Under the pieces are notes generated by a model. That model saw only the letters and a list, made by a program, of their open reading frames with translations, was not told the DNA's origin and did not search any database. A stretch of DNA of 64,000 nucleotides from Phascolarctos cinereus (taxonomy: Eukaryota > Chordata > Mammalia > Diprotodontia > Phascolarctidae): the NCBI RefSeq assembly GCF_002099425.1, contig NW_018343979.1, positions 5,055,001 to 5,119,000 of the forward strand. The letters are read 5' to 3'. Below, in pieces: positions 10,736 through 22,141 of the stretch. The number at the start of each line of letters is the position of its first letter. The stretch's first letter is position 1. Position numbers and translations under genes: made by a program.

Positions 10736-11605
10736 TTCAAATCCAGCTTAGAAATTTACAGCTGCCTATGCTTGGGCCAGATACCCTCTGTTTCCCAGTT
10801 TCCTCAACTGTAAAATGGGGATAATAACAGCATCTACATATAAGAGTTGTTGTCTTCTAGGGCTATATCCCAGAGAGATCATAAAAATGGGAAAAGGACC
10901 TACATGCACAAAAATATTTATAGCAGCTCTTCTTGGAATTGGAATTGGGAAGATGCCCATCAGTTGGGGAATGGCTGAATGGGTTGTGGTATATGAATGT
11001 AATGGAATATTATTGTGCTATAAGAAATGATGAACAGTCTGACTTCAGAAAAACTTGGAAAGATTTGTGTGATCTGATGCTGAATGAAGTGAGCAGAACC
11101 AAGAGAATGTTGTACACAGTAATAGTCACGTTGTGTGATGACTAATATTGATAGACTTAACCCTTCTCAGCAATACGAGGATCTAAGATATCTCCAAAGG
11201 CCTCATAATGGAAAATGCTATCCACATCCAAAGAAAGAACTATGGAGTTTGAATGCAAATCGAAGCATCCTATTTGCTATTTCTTTTTTCTTCTGTTGTG
11301 TTTTTTCCTCTTTCTGGTGGTTCCTCCTATTGGCTCTAATTCTTACCTACAACATCACTAATGTGAAAATAAATTTAATAGGAATACATATGTATAGCTT
11401 ATATCAGATTGTGTGCCATCTTGGGAAGGGAGGGGAAGAAAAATTTAAAACTCAAAAGCTTATGGAAGTGACTGTTGATCATTAAAAATAAATTAATTAA
11501 AAATCAAAAGAGTTGCTATGAGGATCAAGCCAAATATTTCTAAAAGTCCTTAGCAGACTACCTGGCACATAATAGGCATGATATAAATGCTTATTCCCTT
11601 CCCCC
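10728..11605 (+). mobile_element. MIR SINE split by an L1 insertion
   Basis: The 5' part (10728-10849) carries 'gagttcaaatcc', 'cagtttcctcaactgtaaaa' and 'tggggataataacagcatct'. The 3' part (11509-11605) resumes with 'ttgctatgaggatcaagcca', 'ctacctggcacataataggc' and 'tataaatgc'. The two parts join into one MIR if the L1 between them is removed. Confidence 0.85.
10850..11507 (+). mobile_element. L1 LINE 3' end (ORF2 C-terminus and 3' UTR)
   Basis: A 5'-truncated L1. The decayed ORF2 C-terminus gives KIFIAALL, then in a shifted frame CPSVGEWLNGLWYM, VMEYYCAIRNDEQ and WKDLCDLMLNEVS, aligning with the mammalian L1 ORF2 tail (FIAALF, MEYYSAIKRNE, VIQSEVS). The frame change lies near 10935. The stop is at 11143-11145, followed by about 360 bp of 3' UTR and an A-rich end. 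The 8-bp duplication aagagttg at 10842-10849 and 11508-11515 flanks it. Confidence 0.87.
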
Positions 11606-11634
11606 TTAATTCTTATTTTCCTTTCATATAATCT

Positions 11635-11703
11635 CCATTCTGATCACCTAGGACAATGCTGGGCATATAGACAATAAATAACGCTTGTTGAGTTGAATTA
11701 AAG
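11635..11703 (+). mobile_element. L2 LINE 3' end fragment
   Basis: The typical L2 terminus is present: 'cctaggacaatgctgggcat' then 'acgcttgttgagttgaatta'. It is only the last part of the element. Confidence 0.6.
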
Positions 11704-12585
11704 AATCTTAATTTTTCTTCAAAAACAATTAGGTGAGGCCTGTTAGGGAGAGTGTTGCTCTGCACAGCCAAATTTTACGCATAGTTAGTAAAGATTTTGT
11801 AAATTTCTTTCAAAATCTAAAGAAACAAGTGTCTTAGGTACATCCACAACTTTCCTCTCAAGTATTGTTGCTAAAGCGTCTTATTTGTCAGTGATCAGTT
11901 TCTGCATACTTGATCTCATTAGCCATTTGAAAGACCTGGTTCAGTTGTCAGAGGGATGAAGGCCTATGGACCATTTTAGAGCCAATGTTTTTCATAACTG
12001 AAATGTAACCTCGGTTAGGATGTAGTCAACTAACCAAACCAAGGAATGTTTTCCACTATTCTTTTTGCTTCAAGCCTTGGTGACTCTGGTGTGCATCTCA
12101 TCAAAAGCGTATCATTGCTGGGAAGCATGATCCGAATGGGCCCTAGTTTATGTCCAGGGTTGAGTCTCTGCTACACGGAGCAGCCCACCACAAAGATCCT
12201 TCAGCTTTCACAAGCCTACACTGGAGATGAGTTTTACAAACTGTGGAGGACTAATTCACTCATTGACTCACATCAGGTACTCTGGAACATTTACTGTACA
12301 GTTTGCCATCCTTTGTGACCTGCTTCATCTTTGAAAGAAGATATAGTGGGCTCAATGGATATTTTTCCGTTGACCAAAATGGTTTAGGGAAACATACTTT
12401 TGAAATACAATGGTCTCATGGAACAGGACATCTTAAATTAATAGTCATACTTTGCTGGAGGCTGAAAGAAAAAAAGTAGCAAATATAGCCACTGAACCCA
12501 ACAGTTATGTATTTCCACTTTTCATTTATTTCATTCTGCCATGTTCACAAGTGGCAAAGAAGACTCAAGAACTGATTTAGAATAT
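11704..12585. other. Intronic sequence, no feature recognised
   Basis: No exon or repeat family recognised. A 90-codon open frame at 12046-12318 (+) has no recognisable domain and no splice or promoter context. Confidence 0.4.
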
Positions 12586-12603
12586 AGGATCTGGAGTTCC
12601 TTT

Positions 12604-14347
12604 TAAAATATTTATTTCATATTTTGTTTTTTCCTCAACTGCATGTAAAATAATTTTTAACATTTGTTTTTAAAATTTTGAGTTCCAAACTCTTTCCCTT
12701 CCTTCTTTTCCAACCCCCTCATTGAGAAAGCAAGCAGTCTGATACAGGTTATACATGTGTAGTCATGCAAAATATATTTCTATATTAGTCGTGTTGTAAA
12801 AGAAAGCATAGACCAAAAAAAAAAAAAAGAAAACCTCAAGAAAAATAAAGTAATAAAAGTATGTCTTTTGATATGTATTCAGACACCATCAGTTCTTTCT
12901 CTGGAGATGGATAGCATTTTTCATCAAACTATTTCAGGGTTGTCTTGGATTGCTGTATTGCTGAGAATAGCTAAGTCATTCGCAGAAGATCATCTTACAA
13001 TATCGCTGTTACTGTGTACAATGTTCTCCTAGTTCTACTCATTTCACTTTGTACTAGTTCATGCAAATCTTCATAGATTTTTCTGAGAGTATGCTGCTCA
13101 TCATTTCTTATAGCTTAATCATATTCCATCACAATTATATACCACAACTTGTTCAGCCATTCCTCAATTGATGAGCATCCCCTCAACTTCCAATTCTTTG
13201 TCACCAGGAAAGAGCTGCTACAAATATTTTTTGCATACTGGTTTTTTCCTTCTATTTTTAAATCACTTTTGGGACATAGACCTCATAATGGTATTGCTAG
13301 GTCAAAGGTATGCATAGTTTTATAGCCATGTGGGCATAGTTCCAAATTGCTTTACAGAATGATTGAATCGGTTCACAACTCTGTGAACAATGCATTAACA
13401 TCTCAATTTTCCCACATTCCTTCTAACATTTATAATTTTCCTTTTCTACCCTATTAGTGTAATAGGTGTGAAGTAGTACCTCAGAATTTTTAAATTTGCA
13501 TTTCTCCAATCAATAGCAGTTTAGAGTATTTGTCACATGGCTATAGATAGCTGTGATCACTTCATCTGAAAACTGACTGTTCAATATCTTTTGATCATTT
13601 ATCATTTGGGGAATGGCTCTCATTTTTTTTTTAAATTTACACAGTCCTTTATATGAATGAGGCCTTTATCAGAGAAATTTGGCTTCAAGAATTTTTTCAC
13701 AGCTATGATCGCTAACTGTATTTCTCTCCAGCCTTTCCCACACTCCGTTTCTTCTATTTTAAGGAGAGGTGCTTTTACTATTCTCCTGGCCTGTGCTCTG
13801 GTCTGTGAGCAACCACAATCACATTTTTCTGTCCTGGAACTGTGACGAGGGCCTCTGTTCCACTGCAGCTGTAAGCTCTGGTGTGCTAGTGCTCCTCCTC
13901 ACCCTAGGACTAATACCAAGGACTGCAACCCAGATCTGAGTATGGGTGAAGCAACAGAGTCCTGCTGACGGTGCCAGCAGAGAGACCCCTTTAATCTCCT
14001 TCTGCCCAGTAGTTAGAACCCCTTACCATCTGTGGGCTGAGAGCACTGTAAGCATCCACTGCTACTGCTGATTCAGTGGCTTCCAAGGCCTGCTGCCGGT
14101 TGGCTGGGGCCCAGTCTGTGCTGGTGTGGCCTGCACTGGACTGTGCTTCACCCTCACTCCAGTGCAACAGACTTTTCCTGCCAACCTTCTAAGTTGTCTT
14201 GGGCTGGAAAATTCTTTCACCTCTGTCTTTGTGCGGGTTCTACCACTCCAGAATTTCTTTTAGAGCATTATTTAAAGGTGCATGGAAGGGTTTGGGGGAG
14301 AGCTCAGGTGAGTCTCTGCCTTTTCTCCACCATCCTGGCTCTACCCC
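12604..14347 (-). mobile_element. Internally deleted L1: 5' UTR joined to ORF2/3' end
   Basis: Antisense L1 with both termini but no middle. The 3' half (12604 to about 13720) is antisense ORF2 end and 3' UTR, with 'cagttctttctctggagatg', 'tacaatgttctcctagttct', 'cattcctcaattgatgagca' and 'ggtattgctaggtcaaaggt'. The 5' part (about 13756-14347) is the L1 5' UTR, matching the second L1 at 55.9-56.7 kb ('tcctggcctgtgctctggtc', 'ctttgtgcgggttctaccac', 'ggtttgggggagagctcag', 'tctccaccatcctggctc'). ORF1 and most of ORF2 are missing. An 18-bp duplication with two mismatches (aggatctggagttccttt at 12586-12603; aggatctggaatttcttt at 14348-14365) flanks the whole, so it inserted as one unit or was deleted after insertion. 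Confidence 0.85.
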
Positions 14348-14734
14348 AGGATCTGGAATTTCTTTGGATATGGCAATGAAAGCTACAGGAAAAAAAAATA
14401 GTTTTATGAGTGACAACCTTTCAGGGTCCCTCATTTATAAAATGATCTTATCAGACTACCTGAATTCCAAACTCTGTTGCAGCTAACATTCAATTATTTT
14501 AACATGATTTTCTTAATTTTTTTATTTTTTACCTTTTTTTTTGCTTTCAAGTCAATAGACTTCTTTTTTTTAAATTTTGTTTTTAATTTATGGAATAAAA
14601 CAAGCATTTCCATAACATAGTACAATTAGAAAAAGGAGATTGTACCTGAAACTGCAACTCTACCATGCATAACTTGCTATTCCTTTCAAAGCAAGGCCAA
14701 TAAAATAAAAATGACAATTTTACCCAAACTAATT

Positions 14735-15095
14735 TATATACTCAACAGACACTTATAAAACACCTCTTTTGTGTGGGATCTTATATAGGCATGATGAATT
14801 CAAGGACAAAAAAAAGAAAAAGAAAAAGAACCAGTTTCTAACCTAAAGCATTTCAGATCATAGGGTCCTAGGAGTTTATCCAACACATACACAGACATTT
14901 GGAAATTTGGTTAAAAGGGAATCATGAACTAATGGGAGAATTAAGGTAGGAAGCAATACTTGAGCTGAGCCTTAAAGGAAGATAAGGATTCTGAGAGCAG
15001 GAGATGTGGAGGGTCTGCACTGCAATCGTGGAGAATGGCTTGTATAGATGTATAGAGACAAAAGGACAACCGCATCTGCCAGCCGAATAAATACT
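14735..15095 (-). mobile_element. L2 LINE 3' fragment (antisense)
   Basis: The antisense L2 terminus 'actcaacagacacttataaa' is followed by 'gagctgagccttaaaggaag', 'ataaggattctgagagcagg' and 'ggagaatggcttgtatagat'. The order matches other antisense L2 copies in the window. Confidence 0.65.
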
Positions 15096-15604
15096 GTGTT
15101 CACTATATTACCAATAATATTTGCAACATTTTATTCATAATTACATTGTACACAGATATGTGCTATAGAGAATGTTACAATAAAACCACAGTTTGGGGGC
15201 CAACTCTATCCTGTTGCAGGTGGTTTATAGTGGCTGAGCTTTGCCATTCCTGATGCTTAAATACTGGAATGGGAAACTACTGAGTAGTGTGCCCATCACA
15301 GCTGTCAGATATATTTCTAGATAGGCTAAGTAGAAATTGGTTCTATTAGTTGCCTTTAGAGGGAGAAGGTGATATATTAACTAGAAGAAGGAGCCTACCT
15401 ATCATTCCTTTGAAATTGGGATCAAAGCACAATGCTTAGGTTTCCACAACTTCCTATATTCTGGGGTGGGGGGAGGAATGGCTTTCCTTTTTCTTTCATA
15501 TTTAGGGAAAAGTTGAGGGCATAACATGGAGTTTGACAAGATGTGGAGATTACTTTTAATATTGTAATGTTGGCTTTTCATTTAAAAGAAAAAAAAACTT
15601 TTTT
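15096..15604. other. Intronic sequence, no feature recognised
   Basis: No exon, RNA gene or repeat family recognised apart from short A/T runs near 15590. Confidence 0.35.
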
Positions 15605-16805
15605 TTTCCATTTCTACCTGGCCATCCTTAAGGCATATCAAACTTAATATGCCCTAAATAGAACTAACTTCTTATGTTTCCCTCCAAACCCCTCCCCCCT
15701 ACAACCTCTTCCATTTCTGTTGGGGTCACCAAGATTTGTAATCTTGGAGTCATCTTTGAGGCTTTGATAACCTCAGACTCCATATTCAGTCAATTCCCAA
15801 GTCTTATTGATCTTACCTATGTAGCATCTCTTTCATTCATCTTTCCATTCATACAGCTTCTAAAGGTATTCGTCACCTCTTCTCTAGACTGTTGCATTAC
15901 ATTCATAATTTGTCCCCCACTTCAATCACTTCCAACTTTAGCTCATCCTTTATACAGATTCCAATTTTTTATTTCTAAAACACAGATTTGATGATGTCAC
16001 ACCTCTCACCCATTCCGCATTCAAAAATCTTCAGTGACTTACTACTCTTACTAGGATAAATTTCTGCCTGGTATTTGAACCACCCCCATCCTCTCCACTC
16101 CCCAACCCCAATCAACTCAAGATCTAGCTCTCATCTATTTTTTTTAATTCTTATTTCATTTTACTTTCTTTTAAACTCCCTATTCCAATAAAACTGGCTT
16201 GTGAGTTGCATATGGCTCTGTGCATGGAATTTACCAACCATGTTTGTGGCTTTACACAAGTGATATTCCATGTCTGTAATACCCTCCCTCCTAATCTCAA
16301 CCTTACAGAATCTCTAGCTTTTCTCAACATGTAGCTCATTTCCTACATGTGGCCTTTCCTGATGCTCCTAATTATTAGTACTTTCTGTCTCTTAAAATGA
16401 CTTTGTTTTTACTTTTTGTAGTTTAATCATTTTTTCTTTTGTATCCAACTCTTCATGACCACTTTTTTGCTTTCTTGGCAAAAATACTGGAGTGGTTTGC
16501 ATTTCCTAATTCAGCTCATTTTACAGATGAGGAAACTGAGGCAAATAGGATTAAGTAACTTCTTCAGTATCATACAGCTAGTAAGTTTCTGAGGCCATAT
16601 TTGAACTTAGGAAGAGAAGCCTTCCTCACTCCAGGCCTGGCACTCTATGCACTATATTGCCTAATTGCCCTTGTTTTTACTTACCTGCATTGTTTTCTAG
16701 GTCCCTTATCAGTAGAATGCAAGGTCCTTGAGAGTTGGGTCTATTTTATTTTCTCTTTATTTCGCCAATACCTGTCACAGTGCCTTTTATGAAGTATGCA
16801 CTTAG
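15605..16805 (+). mobile_element. Long L2 LINE 3' region, split by a SINE
   Basis: About 950 bp of L2 in sense. In order: 'aaacttaatatgccctaaat' (cf. 'aaactcaacatgtccaaaa'), 'cttggagtcatctttgaggc', 'cagatttgatgatgtcacac', 'aaaatcttcagtgacttact', 'tggcctttcctgatgctcct', and after the SINE 'agtagaatgcaaggtccttg' and 'cctgtcacagtgccttttat'. Removing 16415-16682 restores continuity. Confidence 0.8.
16415..16670 (-). mobile_element. RTE-tailed SINE inside L2
   Basis: A full antisense SINE (tail 'atactggagtggtttgcatt', CORE 'cagatgaggaaactgaggca', head 'tccaggcctggcactctatg'). The exact 12-bp duplication ttgtttttactt lies at 16403-16414 and 16671-16682. Confidence 0.9.
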
Positions 16806-16959
16806 GTTTTTTTTTTAAATTTAATCTATTAGTTCCCTAAGGATAGGTAGAATGAGATTACCTAGTAGACCTATCAGGTAAGTATTTAAGATTCCCCCAA
16901 TTTAGCATGTTCTTGGAGGCCCCAAGGTTAAGGGAGAGAGGGAAGTAGTTAACAGAAAA

Positions 16960-17115
16960 AAACTCGATAGCCTCTACCATCCCCTCAGTTTATCATCCTA
17001 TAGTATCCTGTATCATTTCTCTGCCAAACATTTAGAAACAGCCACCTATACTCAATGATTCTCCTTCTTTCCCTTCCACTTCTTTCTTAACCCTTTGAAA
17101 TCTAACTACTTATGT
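16960..17115 (+). mobile_element. Short L2-like fragment
   Basis: 'ctgccaaacatttagaaaca', 'gccacctatactcaatgatt' and 'cttctttcttaaccctttga' resemble the same L2 ORF2 portion seen near 10.6 kb. The match is short and decayed. Confidence 0.4.
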
Positions 17116-19178
17116 TTTCCCTTAAGAGTGAAAGCTTGCTGACTGCATTGGTCTTTGTATATTGAGAGGGTTTTAGATAAACAACTAAATGTTATAATTT
17201 TAAGGCAGATATTTCCATACGCGACGTGAATGTTTAGAGACTATCTATGAACTTATATGGGGTTAAATATGTGCATATGCTATTTGTCCAAGACACTGGA
17301 ATTAATTGGATATTACGTTAACTTTATTGGGCATTAGCCAAGATATAGAGAATTGTTATCTATTGTCTTCTAGTATGCAAAAGTAACCGTTGTATCTCTG
17401 GTGTTATTGTCATTTGGGAGAAAAAAAGCCTTTCTTGATGTGTTAATTTTTTTAAATCTATCAAGATTTTATGTGACCTATGACCTAAAATGAAATGTTT
17501 TACTTCACTTTTAGTTTTTCTCACAGGCAGATCTACAAAATAGGCCCAAACCAATTCTAAACACCTCTGTTACCATTACAGAAGTGATCAAATGTTGGGT
17601 ATGAGTCAAAGATGTCATTTATTAACAAGTGAGAACCCTCATAATGGCTTGATCAAAGGCACTAAAATAAAATAGTTGGCTTATTTTTTTCTAGGCAATA
17701 GAACACAGGAAAGTTCAAGCAATTTAATTAGCCTTTCATAGTCAATCACATGACCCAGGGTTCCTTTTTTATATAATATCTGCAACTGGAAGAAATAAAG
17801 AAGAGCTCTAGACTAACTACACTGCATTTCAAATCCTAACCATGATGCCACTGGATCCTCCAAATACTGCCAGAATCAAAATTGCTGCTGAGCTTTGAGG
17901 CCTCATCATACTACCAAGGTGATCACCCATCTTTTGAGCCACTAGGGCCAAGAGGTATGGAGAAGTAGAGAAAAGAAAATGCAACAACTCTATTATCAAG
18001 CCAGCAAATGTCACTTGAATGATGGCAGCTGTTGGCAGTACACTGCTGGAAAGGATTCTGTGGCAGTATTGGACTAGAACTGTTGCTTCCCCCAAAGGGA
18101 ATTGTGAAAGTCACTGGAGCAAATAAATCAAATCAGAGGGAGGGGAAAAGTGAGATTAGAAAGCCAAAGGAATCAGAAATACCATTATTTTGTGACTTGC
18201 TCACAAATTTGTAGTTTGCCTTCTCTGTTGATCACATGTGAAGTGAAGTACATTTCTGTATGGCACAAGCTAAGGAGAGGGGGGGGAGTCTGTATTTTTT
18301 GTTTGTTTTGTTTTTTGATTTTGTTTTGTTGTTCTTGCAAAGGTGATAAATGCTTTTGATGGCCACCTCAGGAACTCAGAAGTCATGTGAACATTTTTGG
18401 TGACATACATTTTCTTCTAGAAGTGTTCTATGAAATTAATTATCTTTCTTGTCTCTTATGATGAAAATGATGAATATTATCCCTTAGCATTCAGAGTCCA
18501 TTTTTGTTTTTGTTGTCTATGATCTAATTTTCTGTAGAGATTGCTAGCAGAGTTTTCATGTTGAATGAGTCTTTTTTCAGCACGGTGTTGAATATAAGTT
18601 ATTTCCTGCCATGTGTCAAACATGACGGCATTTTAAAAGAAAGTACAATATGGCATGGTTTTCTTTAGCTCATAAAAGCACAGAATACATTGTGAGTGGT
18701 GACAGAGAGAGGTCTTGTGCTCACATGTCATTCACCTGATTTTTAAAATGCAATAGCAAACAAGGAAGCATCCCTGCATTTATACAAAATAGCAAAAATC
18801 ACCATTTTTATTCCTTCTATAACACAACCACCACTAGTTTTTCTGTGTATATTGCCAAAGGTCAGCCTTATTCAATTTCATGCTCTCTGTGTAACTTGAA
18901 AATACATTCTAATATGGACCTCAGCCCACCTAACTATGGATCTACCTTGTCTCTTGATCCAGGTCAGAGACTTCCCAGTTTGGGGAGGAAATGAATGAGG
19001 AACAAAACACAAAGGATATGAGCAAAAAAGGAATGGGAAGAGGAAGAGAAGGGTTGGATAATGGAAGTGAGAAACTAGGAAATTGGTATGGGGAATTGCC
19101 ATAGAGGGTCTCTATGGCCCCTTTGAATTTTAAAATAGAAAGGAGACAAGAAAAGTAATGGAGAGATGTTTGATGTAG
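17116..19178. other. Mainly unique intronic tract
   Basis: No exon and no clear repeat across about 2 kb. 18400-18790 reads as non-repetitive and has the look of ordinary conserved intron, but nothing specific can be claimed. Confidence 0.4.
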
Positions 19179-19179
19179 G

Positions 19180-19385
19180 GAATGTATAGAGGAAGCATGA
19201 TATAGGACCTGAGTCCTGACTCTGGCACTGCATGACCACATGCAAGTCACTAACCACTCTGAACCTTGTCTTCCTCATTTCTAAAATGGTGATAACATAA
19301 TTATTCAGTTCATCTAATAAAATTGGAAGGAAGAAGACATTCTATAAATGGCAAAGTGCTATATAAATATGAACTAATAACATAC
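19180..19385 (+). mobile_element. MIR SINE
   Basis: 'catgcaagtcactaaccact', 'cttcctcatttctaaaatgg' and the 3' 'gtgctatataaatatgaact' are in MIR order. It is diverged. Confidence 0.6.
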
Positions 19386-19489
19386 TTGAATGCTGACTGC
19401 AATATAATCTTTGATATATCTCTGCTACCTTCAACGGCTAAGAATCTGGCCAACTTTATTTTTTCTCACTTTTATCATTTACTCAAAAA

Positions 19490-19640
19490 CATAGAACATT
19501 AGGGCTGGCTAGAAAGTTAGAGATTATTTTGTCTAAACTGTCATTTAGCATAAACAATTGAGGCATAGAAAAATTAAATGGTCTCATAGCTAGTTAGCAG
19601 TAGATGAGGACCAAGAGAGGAGGCACATTTCATGAATAAT
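19490..19640 (-). mobile_element. CORE-SINE, antisense
   Basis: 'acattagggctggctagaaa', 'ttagagattattttgtctaa' and 'attgaggcatagaaaaatta' match the antisense THER/MIR3-like family. Confidence 0.5.
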
Positions 19641-19664
19641 AGCTGTCTTCCATTATTCCCTCAC

Positions 19665-19870
19665 TGCTTCATAAACACTTCATGTTTAAACAGTGCTTTG
19701 AAGTTTATAAAATGCTTTCCTCACAATAAGCAACAACTCTGTGAAGTAGACAGTATGAGGATTATAATTCTCAAAGAGATTGAATGATTTGACCAAATGC
19801 CTAGTAAGTAATTGGTGATGTTTGGGCTTGAATATATGTGTTATGAATTCCTATCTAGCATTACATATCA
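19665..19870 (-). mobile_element. MIR SINE, antisense
   Basis: The antisense 3' part 'gtgctttgaagtttataaaa' and 'caacaactctgtgaagtaga' is followed by antisense CORE ('gaatgatttgaccaaatgcc'). It is old. Confidence 0.55.
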
Positions 19871-19920
19871 TTTTATGAAATTAGTCACTCCAGAATCACA
19901 TGGAAGCTTTAGACCATAGT

Positions 19921-20157
19921 TTGTCATTGTTATTTTTCAATTATGCCCAACTTTTTGTGACCCCCATTTGGGATTTCCTTGGCAATGATACTAGAGTGGT
20001 TTGCCTTCTCCAGCTCATTTTACAGATGAGGAAACTGAGGCAAATAGGGTTAAATGACTTGACCAGGGTCCCACAGCTAATAAGTGTCTGAGGTTAGATT
20101 TGAACTCAGGTCCTCCTGATTCCAGTCCTGGTACTCTATCCACTGTGTCACTTACTC
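19921..20157 (-). mobile_element. RTE-tailed SINE
   Basis: An antisense copy with RTE tail ('actttttgtgacccccattt', 'tactagagtggtttgccttc') and head 'tggtactctatccactgtgt'. Flanked by ttagaccatagt (19909-19920) and ttagatcatagt (20158-20169), one mismatch. Confidence 0.9.
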
Positions 20158-20184
20158 TTAGATCATAGTATAATGTGGGAAATA

Positions 20185-20625
20185 TTTTTCGCCACTTGGG
20201 AAATCATAGGCCATTAGAGAGTTGGAAAGAAACTCTAAGGTAATTTATTCTAACTCCTACTCAGGTCATGAATCTTATCAGCAATATCTCTGACAAATGG
20301 ATAGCATCTACTTACATTTTTCCAGCTATCTGTTTTATTTGTGGATATTACTATTTATTAGGGAGTTTTCCCTCAAATTGAGCTGAAATCTGGGCCTTCT
20401 AATTTCCATGCATTGAAATTATGTCTTTCCTCCATGACCAAAACGTATTTGTCCTTGGGATAACCCTTCAAATATTTGAAAACTGCTATCATGTTCTTGT
20501 TTTCAAAATAGACATGTTGAGTCCCTCATCCTAATTGTCTTCTTCTAGGTGCATTCCAGTTGGTCAATGTTCTTCCTAATTTATAATCCCCACAATATTC
20601 TAGATATGCTATGACTATGTCAGCT
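20185..20625 (-). mobile_element. CR1/L3-type LINE fragment, antisense
   Basis: The antisense order fits the 3' end of the CR1/L3 element: 'gagttggaaagaaactctaa', 'cagcaatatctctgacaaat', 'tagggagttttccctcaaat', 'cttcaaatatttgaaaactg' and 'ccagttggtcaatgttcttc'. Coding capacity is gone. Confidence 0.6.
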
Positions 20626-20724
20626 ATCCGTGGTGCTGAAAATCATCTAGTTAACACTAGCTTTCAGTTAGGAATTTGTTTTTGTATAGGAGAGATGAAT
20701 GTGCCACAACTTATTAATGTTGTA

Positions 20725-20795
20725 GCTACCCTCTGTGTTTAGGTTAAAATGCAAAATTTTCTGACATTTTAAGCCCTTCATAATCTGATTTCAAT
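20725..20795 (+). mobile_element. L2 fragment
   Basis: 'acattttaagcccttcataa' and 'tctgatttcaatc' match L2 'catttaaagcccttcacaatctgg'-like sequence. It is short, so confidence is limited. Confidence 0.45.
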
Positions 20796-20806
20796 CAATC
20801 AGGACA

Positions 20807-21015
20807 ATTTAGCTTCATGAGTTCAAATCCAACCTCAGACACTTATTAGTTTTGTGATCCTGGGCAAGTCACTTAACCCTGCTTGCTTCTGTTCCTTATC
20901 TGTAAAATAAGCTGGAGAAGCAAATGGCAAAACATTCCAATATGTTTACCAAGAAAACCCCAAATAGGGTCACAAAGAGTCAGACACAACTTAAACAACC
21001 CAACAACAACAACAG
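20807..21015 (+). mobile_element. RTE-tailed SINE, 5' truncated
   Basis: It starts near 'gagttcaaatccaacctcag' (B-box region) and runs through 'ggcaagtcacttaaccctgc', 'ccaagaaaaccccaaatagg' and 'gtcacaaagagtcagacaca' to an (aac)n tail. Confidence 0.85.
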
Positions 21016-21029
21016 CAAAGTAGGAAGCC

Positions 21030-21820
21030 TATGTTATCCCTTTTAAGTGTCTTTTTCTTCAAGTCTCATTACCTTTCTGGGCATCAATGTCTTCATCTTT
21101 ACTTGAAGGTAGGAAGGTTGAAGTAAATGATCCTAAATTCCTTTTAAACACAAATGTTTATTTGCGAGAGGAAAAATGTGGACTGTTTATCATTGTTCCC
21201 CACATTATATTATACACAGAACCTACTTAGTACATATTAGCAAGTGATAGTGAAGAATTTGCTAGCTATCTCCTATAGGCTATTTGAGAAAAGTGTGGTT
21301 GCCTTTAAAAATGCTTTGTAATTGCAAAAGAGATTTAATGCAAGTATATTCTCTTTTTTTAGCTAAAAACTGAACAGTGCAAACTGCCGACACATTGTTT
21401 CTCTCATAATGACACCTGTGTGACACATTGTAGATTCATCTAGTTATCAGCTTGTCAGAACAAGACATGTCTGCATTCTCACCTGATTTGGAGATTTCTA
21501 CTTCTCTAGATGGCTGATTTAATATGTTTAATATGATTTTGCCATTTTAAAAATAGCGATGTTTTTTTTTCCTCTAGAAATCTGAACCGATTCAGAGAAA
21601 ACACTATCAGATGAGCAGAGCAAAAGAAGAGCAATGAAATTATTTCTGTTCATTTTCTTGTATGCATCGATCACAGTGTTTTCTATGTTGACAACAAACA
21701 TTTGTTGAGATCCAACAGAACTGAAAAATGCCATGTAGATATTCCTTTGATGAACTTAGCAGCTGTCTTCTTTCCTTATTCCAAGCCACATACTGAATGT
21801 ATAATGAAGTTGGGGTCTAT
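21030..21820. other. Mainly unique intronic tract
   Basis: A short MIR-like 3' end may be present at 21060-21150. The block 21360-21560 is repeat-free. No exon found. Confidence 0.35.
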
Positions 21821-21829
21821 ATGCCCTTG

Positions 21830-22020
21830 ATTCCTATCACATCTCAGAGAATTAGTAGTTGCCTGTCACTTAATTTCTCTGAGCCTCAGTTTCCTCCTCT
21901 GTAAAGGGGAAATGATACCACCTGCCTCCCAGGATTTGGGTAAGAACCTAATGAGATGATATACTTAATACCTTTTGCAAACCTTAAAGTGGCATATATC
22001 CATGTAAGCTTTCATCATCA
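21830..22020 (+). mobile_element. MIR SINE (copy 1 of an inverted pair)
   Basis: 'tctgagcctcagtttcctcc' and 'gataccacctgcctcccagg' are followed by 'cctaatgagatgatatactt' and the 3' end. Its 21869-21933 segment recurs inverted at 22077-22141. Confidence 0.75.
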
Positions 22021-22141
22021 TCACATGATGAGGGAACTAGGTGGTAGTAAGGAAGATCTAAATTCAAATGCAGCTGCCTAGGAGGCAGGTGGTATCATCT
22101 CCCCTTGACAGAGGAGAAAACTGAGGCTCAGAAAAATTAAG
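21869..22141. repeat. 65-bp inverted duplication, 143-bp spacer
   Basis: Arm 1 (21869-21933) and the reverse complement of arm 2 (22077-22141) are both 65 nt, align without gaps and differ at five positions (about 92% identity). Arm 1 lies inside one MIR. Arm 2 sits inside a second MIR and breaks its normal order. Two independent ancient MIRs would not match this well, so arm 2 is a local inverted copy of arm 1. Confidence 0.85.

Noticed and set aside
15674-15991. 105-codon frame as a possible gene
   Set aside because: It falls within the sense L2 relic.
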